The notes under the pieces: model-generated | Seen by the model: the letters and a program-made list of their open reading frames with translations, nothing else | The model's database searches: none | What the model was told of the DNA's origin: nothing | NCBI RefSeq assembly: GCF_001642475.1 | Contig: NW_019173959.1 | Location: forward strand, 1 to 64,000 | From: Fonsecaea monophora | Taxonomy: Eukaryota; Ascomycota; Eurotiomycetes; Chaetothyriales; Herpotrichiellaceae | Direction of reading: 5' to 3' | DNA: 64,000 nt | Program-made: the position numbers and the translations under genes | Shown: piece after piece, positions 43,817 to 55,801 of the stretch | How positions within the stretch are numbered: the first letter of the stretch is position 1 | Layout of the letters: each line of letters begins with the position of its first letter

Positions 43817-45869
43817 ATGAGGCTCTCGTTATCATTGCAGTGTTGGCTCATATGCCTGTTCGCGTGGAGAATAGCCGCCGACAACAAGTCACAACCTATT
43901 TCCATCTTTCGATCAGTAAGTCTACAACTTTTTACGGCTCGGATGTGCTGGATTGACTGACCGATAAATGACAGAGACCTGATTTGTTTGCGCCCATCCT
44001 CAGCGTCTTTCAGAGACAGCCTGAGAAACTCGCACCCGGTTATTACTTTGTCGCCCCGTATCAAGCAGCCCAGGAAGGCATCCACATATACGACAATGAT
44101 GCGGTAAGTCTGATGCTATCTCTCGCACCACCCTGGCATGCTAACGTCCTTTCCTTCAGAATTTAATATATTCCGGTTTTGGCAGTGCTGGACCCGGTGT
44201 CTCCCATGCGCCGCAGACATGCATGTACAAAGGCGAGGTCCATCTGTGCTTCTACCAAGGCGTGCAAATGCTCGGGTGGGGCCACGGTCATGGTCTTATC
44301 ATGGACAAACATTATCGCATCGTCAGGTCCATTGAGCCGGGCAGTTACCAGGCCTCGTCCGACATGCACGAATTCCGGCTCATCAATGATGGGAAGCAGG
44401 CGCTCATGACCCAGTACCTCCGCAGCGTCTACGACATGTGTCCCTGGAATCTCTGCGACGGTCTCGGTTACATCCAACAGGGGGCGTTTCAGGAAGTCGA
44501 TGTCGACACGGGAGAAGTCCTGTTCGAATGGCACAGTCTGGACCATGTTGACCCCAGCGAAAGCTGGGTGGAACCGAGTACCACCGAGATCAGCGGCACG
44601 GGCGAACACCCCAACAGTCCCTGGGATTATTTCCATATCAACTCGATCGACAAGAACCAGGACGGCGACTACCTCATCTCGGCCCGCCACACCTCGGCAG
44701 TGTATAAGTTGTCAGGAGTCGACGGCCACGTCATCTGGCGGCTGAACGGAGCCAAATCGGATTACGCACTCGACAAGTTTCAGTTCTCGTCTCAGCATGA
44801 CGCGCGGTTTATTTCCGACAATGAGACGCACACGGTAATCTCCTTGTTCGACAACGGCTCCAACGGCTTCAACCAGACCCAGCCGCACTCGACGGGCCAG
44901 ATCATTGTCCTGGACCACCAAACCAAGGTGGCGACGTGTATCTTGAACCTCGACCCGCCGTTCGTCGACGGACATGCCCACATCTCCAAGTCACAGGGCA
45001 ACATGCAGATTCTCCCCAATGGTGGCATCTTGATGGGCTGGGGCAACGACGCCTTCTGGACCGAGTACGCGCCCGAGTCGTACGAGATCATCTTCTACGG
45101 GGCCCTGGCGTGGACCAACACGATGAACTACCGCGTGCACAAATTCGACAACTGGGTGGGCATGCCGCTGACCAAGCCAGCCCTGTGGACGTACTCGAAG
45201 GAAGGGCGGGAAATGATGCTCTACGCCTCGTGGAACGGCGCGACCGAGGCGAAGTCGTGGCGGTTCTACGGCGGCGAAAACAAGCAAGGGCCGTGGGAGG
45301 AAATCACCAACGTCCCCAAGAACGGATTCGAAACCATCTACCGGCACGACGAGGTGTACTCGTACTCGTACGCCGAGGCGCTCGACGTGCGCGGCCAGGT
45401 GCTGGGCACGTCGGCCGTGCAAGCCATCTTCACGCCCAACGAGCAACTGCGCGAGTACTGCGACGACGTGGCGTGCCGGTTCATGCCGTCGCCGGAGCAG
45501 CGCAAGAAAGAGCAGGCAGCGAAGCACGAGCAGGAAGACGAGGAGGACAAGCTCCGGCAAGACCAAGAGGAGCAGGAGAAGCTCGAGACCCAGCGCCAGC
45601 GGGCGGAGCGGATCAAGAACGCCGAGGTGTTTGGCGCCACGTTTGGCGGGCTGGCCATCTTCATCATCTTGGTGATTGTGCTCGCGACGAGGAACTTTGT
45701 CTCCCGTCCCGTCCACGTCCTGGCCCACAATGTGTACCGGGCCGTGAAGAGAAAAGGGGGAAGAGGCAGAGACGTGGGCGCCGGAGCCGGATACAAGGCT
45801 CTGTCGCTAGAGGAGCAGGACGTGGACAGGGACGGGGACAGGACGCCGATGATTACAGACCCGTCATGA
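43817..45869 (+). CDS. Arylsulfotransferase (ASST)-like type I membrane protein
   Basis: Predicted beta-propeller protein of the fungal arylsulfotransferase family; bacterial ASSTs move sulfate between phenols without PAPS, but activity of fungal members is unproven. Three exons: 43817-43915, 43975-44103 and 44160-45869 (645 residues); introns 59 and 56 nt with CTGAC and CTAAC branch sites. A signal peptide (MRLSLSLQCWLICLFAWRIA) leads into RPDLFAPILSVFQRQPEKL. Propeller blocks include GWGHGHGLIMDKHYRIVR, the EVDVDTGEVLFEWHSLDHV strand, SPWDYFHINSID, QHDARFI and VDGHAHISKSQGNMQILPNG, which are His-rich as expected. A Glu/Gln/Arg coiled coil (about 525-565), one TM helix (about 569-592) and a basic cytosolic tail follow. 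GC content rises in exon 3. Confidence 0.85.
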
Positions 45870-48852
45870 CGTTTTGGAGCCAGCTCTGCCTAGCTCAGCT
45901 GAGCTCTGCAGTGCTGGGAAATGGGATGATTAGAGATTTAATGACATGGGAGTATTTATCGGGCATGCACGGGATATGAATCTATCTATGCTTATCCATC
46001 TACTCAGTGCGAGATGAGGTGAGGTGTGTGTATATCCACAGATAGTTGTATAGCTGTCGAACGGTGGTGATGATGGCGGTAGACCTTAATGAATGATGTC
46101 ACGACCAACCGAATCCGAGCTCGGAGCCTCATACCACACTAGACTCAACTACTCGAAGAAAGCAAGAAGAAGAAAAAAAAATTCGAGTGGTCGCGTGCGC
46201 TGGATCTGGGACTTTGCCTTCATACCTCCATCGATAGCTACCTGGTAGCTACATAGATAGCGTTGCCGCCGGCTGGAGGGAGACTTTCCCACTACAAGTA
46301 CCTACTGTACCCAAGCAAGAAAAAAACAAACTTTTTTCCCTTTGGCAGAAACGGCTCTCGGGGATCAAGACTCTTTGGAGAGGATGAAGCCGGAATGAAG
46401 CTGTTGTGAGTCGTTTCAACGTCAAGTATGTGAGAAGGCGTGGGGGTCAAGTCTTGATTGCTTCTTTCGAGTACGTACCTACATAGGTAGATAGGTACGA
46501 CGAGTATTACTCGCTCAGTAAGCACTTGCTTTACTTACTCACTCTGCTCTACCATACTCGGTACTAATGTCCGTGATCGTAGGGTCGACCGAGTTCCGAG
46601 TCCCAAGACCCAAAGCGCAAAGTATATTTTTCTTGGGTGGCGGGAACAGCGGCTGGTTTTGGCGCCGTCTCTTCAAAAAGTCTTGACTTTTTGCTGCTGG
46701 TGTGTCTTTACAACTTGATTCCATCCCCATGGTATTATATTACAATCGGGGTTTTTGCCAGCCAGGAATGGGATGCATGCATGATGGGTGATGATGGTGG
46801 TGGTGGGTGGTGGGGACGAGATTTCAATGCCGATTAGCCGTGCTGGGTGGCTCTGGTATCCAAGTTTTTTGGGCAGCACACAATTTGTATCAAGTACTTG
46901 TACTTGTAATAGAACTCCGTAGGTGGTTACGAGGTACATACAGACAGAATGTCTTGTAGGTGTGCACATACGTACCAGTTACTCGTAACCCCATCCCTGG
47001 TACCCTCGGTGCATGTCTGGAGATATTGAGATTGAGGTGCCACAACCGAGATGCCGTCGGCCGCATGTTTAGGGGTGGTGGAACTTACGGTGATGGACAG
47101 GTACGCAACAGAGGACCCGAGTACTCGTACCTGCAGTTCAGGCCACGAGGTCTCTGAGAGACACTTGTATGACGATGACTTGGGTAACAAAGAGGCTGGC
47201 GGGGAGATGAAACAGGTTACGCGCACGCACACGCACATGCACACGTACGAGGTACACGTACATTGCATCGACCCCTCTACGAGCAGGTACGGCCTCGTCC
47301 ACGCCTGCCACGTACCTCAAAGAGACTCGGGAGACGCCCGGAGCCCGCCCATGATTTACGACGAATATTACCCCCGTGCCGGATCCAGCATTTGATCTAC
47401 GTGCAGAAGTATCCTCTTCTCGAGGTGGCAAAATTTCCACGTGTACAAGTACTCGTAGTACGTGGTAAATGGAGTGAGTGGTGGTGGTGGTGGAGGTACG
47501 GAGTATGTATCTCGTATGAGAAAATAGCTTTGAATGCTTGATTTTCAGCCTCATGATCAAACGAGGCTCGCTTCCGTCAAAGCTAAACAAGGTGGAAATA
47601 AGGAGAGAACAGAAATCATGGAAAGGGGAGGCCTGTCCTTTGATCCCTGATTGTACTTGTTCTTGTAGCCATTTGGCTGGAGTGACAGGATCGGGTTAAT
47701 CTTTGAGATGTGATTGCGGAGGCCTTGGAATGCACAACCGCCGAAACATCCTTATTGAAGCTTCAGCTCTGCTCGAAGTCGTCATTCTCCTCGTTCTGAG
47801 GGGAGGGGTAGTTGTTCTACTTGTACGTATGTATGTGTCGATAGCAAAAAATATCAAAAACCTAGCAGTGGGAGAGCAACACCCGTAAATTTCTCCAATC
47901 AATCATTCATCTCTCACTTCTTCTCTTACATACATCTCGTCTCAATCCCAGTCAAGATTGCCAGGCTAGATACATACGAGTAACATGTACCGAGTACCAA
48001 GTTTAAGGTGGAAACTACCTTCCAAGGTTTGGGGCGAGCCAAAGGCGCCACCTTCGCCTAAATATCAACGCCAATGGTGCCTAGGGCCAGCAAGGGCCAG
48101 CTAGGCAAGCTGCAGCTACTAAACAAAGAGGGGGGCGGACGAGCAGGTGGCAAGGAACCCCCCGACTTCCGGCCCCGACTGACGAACGAAATGCTTTGGG
48201 GGGTGCTTGGCTCGGCTGAGCCCATACCGATGCTGCAGGCTTTTGTAGGTAAAAACGCTGCCGCTACGCTTCTCCTAGGGAGGCCCTAGAGGCCCCAAAT
48301 GGTACTTGTGCGTCCCGGGGCTACGTACCTACCTACTACTCGGGTGCGTGCGTAGTATTTCCGTCCCATCTACAAGGACAATTCGCACAGTAGCGCTGTA
48401 GGTTGACGTCTTCCCGTCCTCTCCCTCCCATCGGCCCATCGCCAGCAACGTCTTTCTCATATCTCACCTCCCCCGACTTCGGATATCCTTTATCTGGTGT
48501 TCATCTTGGCCTATCTCTTGGTCCGGTGACGGTACCTACGTGCACTCGTATACTGCCGCATCCAGCTTCTCGTTCGAGAGAGCATCTGCTGGATCTTGCA
48601 CATACTACAGAGATTCCACAATACGAGCACTTGACTGTCGCTTGTATCCCGTCGAAAAGCACGGTTGCTAACTCGTACAGCCGACAACTTCCCACGAGGT
48701 ATCCTGCGAGCCCGAGAGCCCGAAAACGCACCTCCGCATTTGAAACGTACATCTCTCAACCGAGGATGCCATGCTTGTATATATGAAAACATACGAGAAC
48801 ACACCTCGGTGACGCATATACGCCTTCGCATACTCATTCACCCTCTCTAACC
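45870..48852. other. 3 kb gene desert rich in short GTAC/CTCG motifs
   Basis: No supportable gene in three kilobases. The DNA is studded with TACTCGTA, GTACTTGTA and (T)ACCTAC words. Local inverted repeats include TAGCTACC/GGTAGCTA near 46238-46254 and GTACCTAC/GTAGATAGGTAC near 46475-46498. A GGTGGTGGTGG run lies near 47483. A TATATATGA element at about 48776, some 75 bases upstream of the MFS ATG, and CT-rich leader sequence probably form that gene's promoter. Confidence 0.5.
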
Positions 48853-50490
48853 ATGCGACACGACGTCGAAACCCGACCGGGCAAACCACCGCCACCGCCG
48901 TCATGGGCCTCGATACCGAACAAGTTCCAACTCTTCATAATATGCTCCGTGCGAGTGGTCGATTTCTTCCAGCAGGCTGCCCTGCAGGCCTACATGTTTT
49001 ACCAACTCAAGTCCTTCTCCCCTTCGGCGCCGGACAGCCAGATATCCTTCGAGGCCGGTGTGTTGCAGGGGGTGTTCACGGCCGCCCAGGTGTTCACAGG
49101 CATATTGTGGGGGCGGGTGGCTGATTCCCCGTCATTTGGGAGAAAGACCGTCCTCCTGATCGGGCTGACGGGACAAGCATTGAGCTGTATAGGCGTGGCA
49201 TTTTCAAGAAGTTTCCCTGCAGCCGTGGTTTGGAGATGTCTGGGTGGTGCCGTCAATGCAACCGTGGGAGGAGCAAGGACGGCATTGGCAGAAAGTACCG
49301 AGAAGAAATACCACTCGCGAACGTTCCTGCTACTGCCTCTGGCGTGGAATATCGCCAACATCTTTGGCCCGCTGTTTGGTGGGATGCTCTCCGATCCCGT
49401 GCACAACTATCCAGGTCTGTTTGGAGAGAACTCGACCTTTGGCGGAGCTCATGGGGTCTCATGGCTGACGACGTTTCCCTACGCCGCACCCAACCTGTTT
49501 TGCGCCCTTGTGCTCTTTGCAGATGCACTGCTCGTGTGGATGGGTCTGCGAGAAACGCTGAGTTCCCGGAAATACACCCGTGACCGCGGCATCGAGCTCG
49601 CCGAAAACATCACCTACCGCATCCGTACCATGGTCTTCCAGCGATTCGGGTATAGCCAGCTTGGCCAAGTAGATGTCGCTCCCGGACCAGATACGGTGGA
49701 CGACGAGAACATGCCCTCGAGCACGCCGCTGGAACCACTGCCACCCAAGGAAGACGAGGGCGCGAATCCCTCTGCAACCTCATCAAAGACACCTCCCAGG
49801 CCGTCTGAAGCCCCTAAGTCGGCGCCCCCATTCTACCATGCCATCACTTCCAATGTCCTCCTTGTACTGGCAACTGTCGCCATTATGGACTTCCAGATGG
49901 GTGGCTTCGCTTCCCTCTGGACGATTTTCCTTTCCTCGGCCCGAGCCACCGACGAGGAGAAGAACACTGTTCATCTCCCTTTCGTCTTCACGGGTGGATT
50001 ACAATTTAGCCTGCCCACCATTGGTCTGGCAATGTCGATTCTGGGGTTCGTCGGAATCATCCTACAATTGACGTTATATCCGAGTATCAATGCGCGATTC
50101 GGCCTTCTCCGCTCAACGCGCTGGTCTCTGTTCGTGTTCCCTGTGGCCTATGCCCTGGCGCCATACCTGTCGCTCCTCATCTCTCACCCGTTCGTGCTCT
50201 GGATGGGCATCGTCGTTGTCGTGGTGCTCCAGGTCGCCGCGCGGACGTTTGCGATCCCGGGCTCTGTCCTGCTCATCAACAACTCCAGCCCCAGTCCCGC
50301 CATGCTGGGCACCATCCACGGCATGGGTGCCGCGACATCCAGCGCGTTCCGGACGATTGGACCCATTGTCGCGGGTCATTGGTATGGCCAAGGCCTGGAG
50401 AAGGGTGTCGTCGGCTGGGCGTGGTGGTGGTTGGCGCTGGTGAGCCTTTTCGGTGTGGTGCCCAGTTTCTGGGCCAAAGATGGGAAGTAG
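48853..50490 (+). CDS. Major facilitator superfamily transporter (ZIFL/YCR023C-like)
   Basis: Predicted 12-helix plasma- or vacuolar-membrane transporter; substrate unknown. Single exon, 545 residues. The N-terminus is short and proline-rich. The loop 2-3 signature GRVADSPSFGRKTVLLIG is MFS motif A with an insertion, and LGGAVNATVGGARTALAES carries helix 4 and its loop. A long hydrophilic central loop (about residues 235-325, Pro/Ser/Glu-rich) divides the two six-helix halves. The second half includes GFASLWTIFLSSAR, FSLPTIGLAMSILGFVGIIL and the helix-11 region TIHGMGAATSSAFRTIGPI, which resembles zinc-induced-facilitator-like and Ycr023c proteins. Those relatives move organic ions or drugs. 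It is isolated by intergenic gaps on both sides, so context gives no substrate. Confidence 0.85.
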   Translation: MRHDVETRPGKPPPPPSWASIPNKFQLFIICSVRVVDFFQQAALQAYMFYQLKSFSPSAPDSQISFEAGVLQGVFTAAQVFTGILWGRVADSPSFGRKTVLLIGLTGQALSCIGVAFSRSFPAAVVWRCLGGAVNATVGGARTALAESTEKKYHSRTFLLLPLAWNIANIFGPLFGGMLSDPVHNYPGLFGENSTFGGAHGVSWLTTFPYAAPNLFCALVLFADALLVWMGLRETLSSRKYTRDRGIELAENITYRIRTMVFQRFGYSQLGQVDVAPGPDTVDDENMPSSTPLEPLPPKEDEGANPSATSSKTPPRPSEAPKSAPPFYHAITSNVLLVLATVAIMDFQMGGFASLWTIFLSSARATDEEKNTVHLPFVFTGGLQFSLPTIGLAMSILGFVGIILQLTLYPSINARFGLLRSTRWSLFVFPVAYALAPYLSLLISHPFVLWMGIVVVVVLQVAARTFAIPGSVLLINNSSPSPAMLGTIHGMGAATSSAFRTIGPIVAGHWYGQGLEKGVVGWAWWWLALVSLFGVVPSFWAKDGK

Positions 50491-52122
50491 TTGGAAGTGC
50501 CGTGGTTATTTCCTGGCCCAAACGCAAAAGTTGCCTTGTTGGGCATTATCACAATAGAATAATTCATGACGGAATGGCCATTCTCTGGGAATGTTGGTGA
50601 TATTATATACGAGTACATAGTATTGAGGTTGTGATCATATTAGGGGTGGACTGTGAATGTACTGTAGATACCTACCAACCTACTTACATATGTGAGAGTG
50701 TGTATGTATGTAATCAGTTCACAGCAAACTTCGTTCACTTGTGCATGCAGATATGTGTCAGAAGAAGTAGCTGGATGAATTCCAGGGAGGTAGGGGGCAT
50801 CTTCTTATACATACAAAATTACTTAGCTGCTAGATGCTAAGTAAATAGACCGTCACTCCTATTCCTCCCTCCCTTCCATTCTTCCTTCGCTCCTCGTCTT
50901 GCTCCAGGTACCGACTACTCGGCACGAGGTACATGGGATGCCCTTCCTCGCTTGCGAAGCGAAGCGAGGAGGAGAAATCGCAGACACTGACACTGATCCT
51001 GATCCTGACTCTGACGCTGAAATGGAGATGGGGATGGGGATGGGGATGGCTAAGTTTGATACGTCAAGTGCCTCACAATATACAGCGCCAGCGCTGCACC
51101 AGCATAAATGTCTACGATCTACACTCTACGCTCTACGCGAGGGAAAACAGTCGATCACTCAAGAATAAGTCAGTCAGGGCCATAAAAACCGCTCGGTACA
51201 TATTATGGCTGGCTTGCCTCGCTTCCTCTGGGGAAGGGGAAGGGGGACGGGAAGGGAAACCCGCTGGTTTAAGAAAACAGAAAACCATATTCCACCCATG
51301 CAACAAAACTACCTGAGACAGATATCCTTGCCGGCCATGATGCCCATGGTCCTGGAGACAAACATTATTATACCTTCCTCACGAGCATCCGGGAGAATAT
51401 TATGCACAAGCACCAACAAAGGAACAAAGGGAAATTGGATACGGTGATGGAAAATGTGGAGGTCGGTTCGGTTATCGAGTCTCAGTGTCGTCTCAGTCTC
51501 GGCGCCAGGACCAGGACCAGGGGGCACTACCACCATCATCACTTCAAGCGAGGCTCTCTCTCTCTCTCTCGGTCTCTCTCTACCTCTTCCAGGTTGTCCC
51601 CAACAACGACATGACTTGTTCTCAAACCAACCACGGTATAAGCGAGTGCCACCATCACAGCACGATTCCCACGTGGGAACGTGTGAGAACAAAGGTGCGA
51701 CAATCCAATTATCCCTCGGCCCTTTTATTAGCCCTTTTTGCTTTCTCAATCACCCAACGACACAGCGGCGCCATTGTTCCAAGTACCGACTAGGTACAGT
51801 GAAGCGTCGGTCTGTATGTGATAGAGTCAATGTCAGGCGCCAAAAAGGTAAACCTACTGTGCTGTGCATATATATAAAGTCGAGCTGGGCTGCTTGTCCT
51901 GACGGGATCTGTAAGCTGGTCTTATTTTGCCATCTCAAGCATTCACTTTTCAATCTCTTCCCTATTGTCAATCGAACAGCTGGTCTGTTTTTATATTCTC
52001 TCCAAAACTCTTTGGGACTGTCTTTCTCAACTCTCTCGTTCTTGGGGAACCCTGTGACCAGCAGCAATTCATACACACACATACTCTCTCTGTTGTTGGA
52101 AGAAGAAGAAGAACAAGCCAAA
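50491..52122. promoter_or_regulatory. Long upstream region of the small secreted protein gene
   Basis: No gene in 1.6 kb. It contains CTGA and GGGGAT microrepeats (50978-51050) and a CT-dinucleotide tract near 51556-51575. A TATA box (TATATATAAAG, about 51869-51879) lies 250 bases upstream of the ATG, followed by a strongly pyrimidine-rich leader (51900-52110). TATA box plus CT-rich leader is the usual look of highly expressed or induced fungal genes. Confidence 0.55.
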
Positions 52123-52737
52123 ATGTACATCTCACCCGCCACCATCCTCTTGGGCATCGTGGCTCTCTCCGCGGCTGCTCCGACTGGGATCGGTGCGAAG
52201 ACCAAGCGAGCCAACGTCCTCACCGTCCAGCCGTACAGTCAGTTCCAAGTCTCTGACGGAGTCGCCGGGAATGCATTGGCGGAAGTGAATGCAAAGTTCC
52301 CTGTAAGTGCATCGTATTGTTCATTTTCATTCCAACTACAAAAGAATCGCGGTCCCACGACAGACAATTTTGGCTGACTCGGACTCGAACAGATTGACAC
52401 GTCCGACCTCGCCTCCGTGTCAGCCGCGGATCTCCAAATCATCAAGGACGCGCGGGAGACGGCCGAGGACGCTGAAACCGGCGACGGCGGGTTCAACGAC
52501 GAGATCGCCGCCGCTGGTGACGACGACACCGCCACGGCCCTCCAGAACGGCAAGATCAAGAACAAAGTGCTGAAGCTGCAGCTCGAGGTGTTGGCGCTGC
52601 AGATCGAGGCCGCCCAGGGGGACGCGGACCAGGACAAGATCGACGAGGAGACGACAAAGCTGAACAAGAACGTCGCTCTGGACGAGGCCGCCGCGGGCCA
52701 GAAGAGTCTCGGCGTCACCGACACTTTTAGCGGGTGA
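52123..52737 (+). CDS. Small secreted cysteine-free protein
   Basis: Predicted secreted protein of 174 residues, function unknown; similar small secreted proteins recur in plant- and animal-associated ascomycetes. Exons 52123-52302 and 52393-52737 with a 90 nt intron (gtaagt...gaacag). A signal peptide (about 1-19, YISPATILLGIVALSAAAP) is followed by a dibasic Lys-Arg at 28-29, a possible Kex2 processing site. The mature part has no cysteine, is acidic and alanine-rich, and contains a long amphipathic helix with a regular Leu/Ile pattern (KVLKLQLEVLALQIEAAQGD) suggesting a coiled coil or helical bundle. The promoter has a clear TATA box. An effector or cell-wall role is possible but not shown. 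Confidence 0.75.
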
Positions 52738-54596
52738 TTTTTCCGAGGAAAGTATCCATGGTCTCATTGTGTCAAGAGGTCTTTGACCTGGTCTTTGAGA
52801 TGGGGACGTGTCAGCAACCGTATTGTTGCATTTCATGTGTGTGTGCGCGTACACACGGCGCTTCATAGTCCTCTACTACTGTTGTAACCTCGACAACAAA
52901 AAGAGCGGCAATGCCTGTCTCATTCTGAGTGGGATCTCCGAGGGAATTTCCTACCAGAGAGACAGGCATCAACGGAGATGGAGAGGGAGGACATACCCAT
53001 CTCCCCGCCACTACCAACACAGAAAAACAGGAGATTTGAGCAGAGAATATATTGACAAAATAAAGAGATTAAAGAGCCCTGGATGAATGTATTCCATCCA
53101 TCCATCCAGCAAAGCGGAACTTTCTCGAGTAAGGAAGATGTGGTACGATTTGTACGTACATAAGATATTGCCAGGATCAATGGCGGCTCGGGGGTATATA
53201 CAGTACGTCCCGAGTAAGTTGGGTGGTATACTCGATATGTGCATGTATATCAACATAAAGAGAGATTTGTTCCCAGGAACCGGACGATCTCTGACCTTGC
53301 CGTAGGGAAATGGACCGTAGGAGGACAAGAACCAACCATATCGGATCAACTTCTCTCCGACACAAGGCTGCCAACCCCTTTCTGCTGCATAGCTATACGA
53401 GTCCCCCATCCATTAGGTCCTTCACAGCTCTCCGTGCGTTTCAATGATGGACGAGGAATTCGAACTAGTATACGTGATCCGACATGGTTCTGAGGCGTTT
53501 CACGACCTCACGGGAGTGGTGAACATAGAGCGACTGTGCGCGAGTAGCACGCAGGGGCCATGCAAGACTGCTGCCTTCTTAACCTTGGAATTGATGTGTA
53601 GATCGAGCATTGTATTAGCACATACCATGATCAGAGTTGGGTGCGAAACTTGTTATTGTCAGGGAGCAGATATGGCGGACGAGACTAAGCCTAGCTGTCG
53701 CTCAAGCTGGCATATTCGTGAACAAAGGAACAGGAGCAGACCTCGCTGGTTTTCCGCCGGACATGTTTGCCACCCAAGGGCAATGTGGTCATTAGGATGC
53801 AGATGGGAACAAGCAATTTCTCTGAATATATGAGAGGTGACGAGGGAGACGCGAGACGCTGCCACTCATTTATCGAGTCGAGAAACGGTCGACATACCTG
53901 TTGCTGGATTGACGGCGTTGATTGTGACCCTGTCAATCTTGCAAGAGCGGCAGATCAGTTGCTCATCTCCACTGGCTTACTTTAAAACCCGTTATCAAAT
54001 CGAACGTGGATGTGAGGGATTCAGTCGAGATATCCGGCTGCCCAAGGATACGAGACTTCGAAAAAAAAAAGAGGTCCTCCATAGCAGTGAAATTTGAAGT
54101 CTTGAGCTCGCACACAGGCATTGGCGCTTGAAACACTTTGCTCTTATTGTCTCCCTTTCCCTGCTGCGAGCTGCTGGTCTTTGACGACCAATTCGTTTTT
54201 TTGGTGCCTCCAGTTACCTATCTCACTTCCACGAGAGAGAAGGGCGTACCGGGTCAATCGGCAAAGATAGGGCAGCATGTGGGTCAGAGATGGAGTAGCC
54301 TTGAGACGTCGAGCCGGGAATTTCTTGTAGTTCAAGTTCTCGAAGAGACTAGCAATAGACATCGTTTGGTGTTGCCGAGGGCAAACGCGGCGAGGCGGTA
54401 ATGGGAATGTGGCGCAATAGGCTCTATACTCCACCGTTCCTTATCGATAAGGATTTTCACCTGCGGCCTGGAAATTTTTGTGCCTCTCAAAACTTGTGCG
54501 AAAGCGGTCAGTCCAGATTGTAGGGTCCTTCGTCTCGTCTCCCGGGTATCTGTTGGCTGCGCTTTCTCTCTTCCAAGTCAGGTAGCAATATTCGCG
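52738..54596. other. Intergenic: secreted protein 3' end to RPF2 promoter
   Basis: No supportable gene in 1.86 kb. Scattered frames of 60-130 codons on both strands lack family content. An A11-type run lies at 54060-54070. Confidence 0.4.
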
Positions 54597-55801
54597 ATGC
54601 TGCGCGAAATGTAAGTTCCTCGACCACTGTTTATGCAAAGGAGACTGACATTTGCAGAAAACCTCGAAATGCTCGGACTGCCCGCATCGTCAAAGCACGC
54701 GAGCCTCAGCAGGTGGAATCGAGAAAACGGGTGCTCCTCCTCCATGGCACGAAATGCCCGCAGCCGGTCAGCACCGTGCTGAAAACCGTCCACACTCTCA
54801 CCAAGCCGGACTCTGTGATGCTCACCAAGAAGAACGACAACATCCACCCTTTCGAGAACTCCGAGTCGTTGGAATTTCTGGCCGGGAAAAACGAGTGTGG
54901 CGTGGTGGTCTTTGGTACTCATTCTAAGAAAAGACCCAATAATATCACCGTCCTGCGAATATACGATGGGAAGCTGCTGGACATGGTCGAGCTGCTCCTC
55001 CTGGTGCCCCCGAACGAGCAACAGTCGGAAGCGAAATTGCAGATCGGGATTGGGATGAAGCCTTTGATTCTGTTCGCAGGGTCTCAGTGGGATGACACTT
55101 CATCGTCGGCGCAAGCTACGCTCTATCAGTCGCTCAGATCGATAATGCTGGATCTGTTTCAAGGCGAAGAGATATCTTCGATTGACGTCGCAGGCCTACA
55201 ATATATATTGATGATTGCCGCGGGTGAGAGCGCCAGTCCTTCGGGAGATCTGAACGATCCAGTGAACAAACCTGTCCTTCATCTCAGGTGGTATCGGATA
55301 CGGACTATGAGATCCAACAGCCCCAAAATTCCTCGAGTTGAGCTTGACCCCATCGGACCCAGTTTTGACTTCCGGGTCGGGCGATTCCATGAGGCGGATG
55401 CGGCGGTGATGAGGGATGCTTTGAAACATGGCCGTCGGCCAAACGAAGTACGGACAAAGAAGAACATCGAGACAGACCTGGTGGGTGACAAGATTGGCCG
55501 GGTGCACCTTGGCAAGCAGGATCTTTCAACGCTGCAGACACGGAAGATGAAAGGACTCAAGAGAAACCGTGACGACGTTGAGGACGAAACAGAGACGAGA
55601 GACGTGGATGGCGAGGAAGACATGATCAGTCAAGACGAAGACATGGAAAACGGCGGCATGGACGTTGACGATTTCTCGGAAGAAGGAAGCAGCGGTCTAG
55701 GCAGCGGAGATGACATTAGCATCGGCGAAGATGACGACGAGGAAATGAACGATGCAAGTGACGACGACAATGATAAGCCGAAACGACAGCGGACCTCCTG
55801 A
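54597..55801 (+). CDS. rpf2: Ribosome biogenesis factor RPF2 (Brix domain)
   Basis: Predicted nucleolar protein that, with Rrs1, recruits 5S RNP (Rpl5, Rpl11 and 5S rRNA) to the pre-60S particle. A 14-nt first exon (54597-54610, MLRE plus two bases) is joined across a 47 nt intron (gtaagt...ttgcag) to 54658-55801, giving MLREIKPRNARTARIVKARE, the family N-terminus. The Brix domain follows: RVLLLHGTKCPQPV, IHPFENSESLEFLAGKNECG, VVVFGTHSKKRPNNI and a later FDFRVGRFHEADAAVMRDAL. Product 385 residues, longer than yeast Rpf2 (344) because of an acidic tail (about 310-375, Asp/Glu-rich with glycines) ending in the basic KPKRQRTS. The downstream neighbour is PXMP4 on the same strand. Assignment is strong. 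Confidence 0.9.

Noticed and set aside
44936..45979. 347-codon open frame on the plus strand, overlapping the ASST-like gene
   Set aside because: A shadow frame in GC-rich coding DNA: Arg-rich composition, and the other frame carries clear family motifs.
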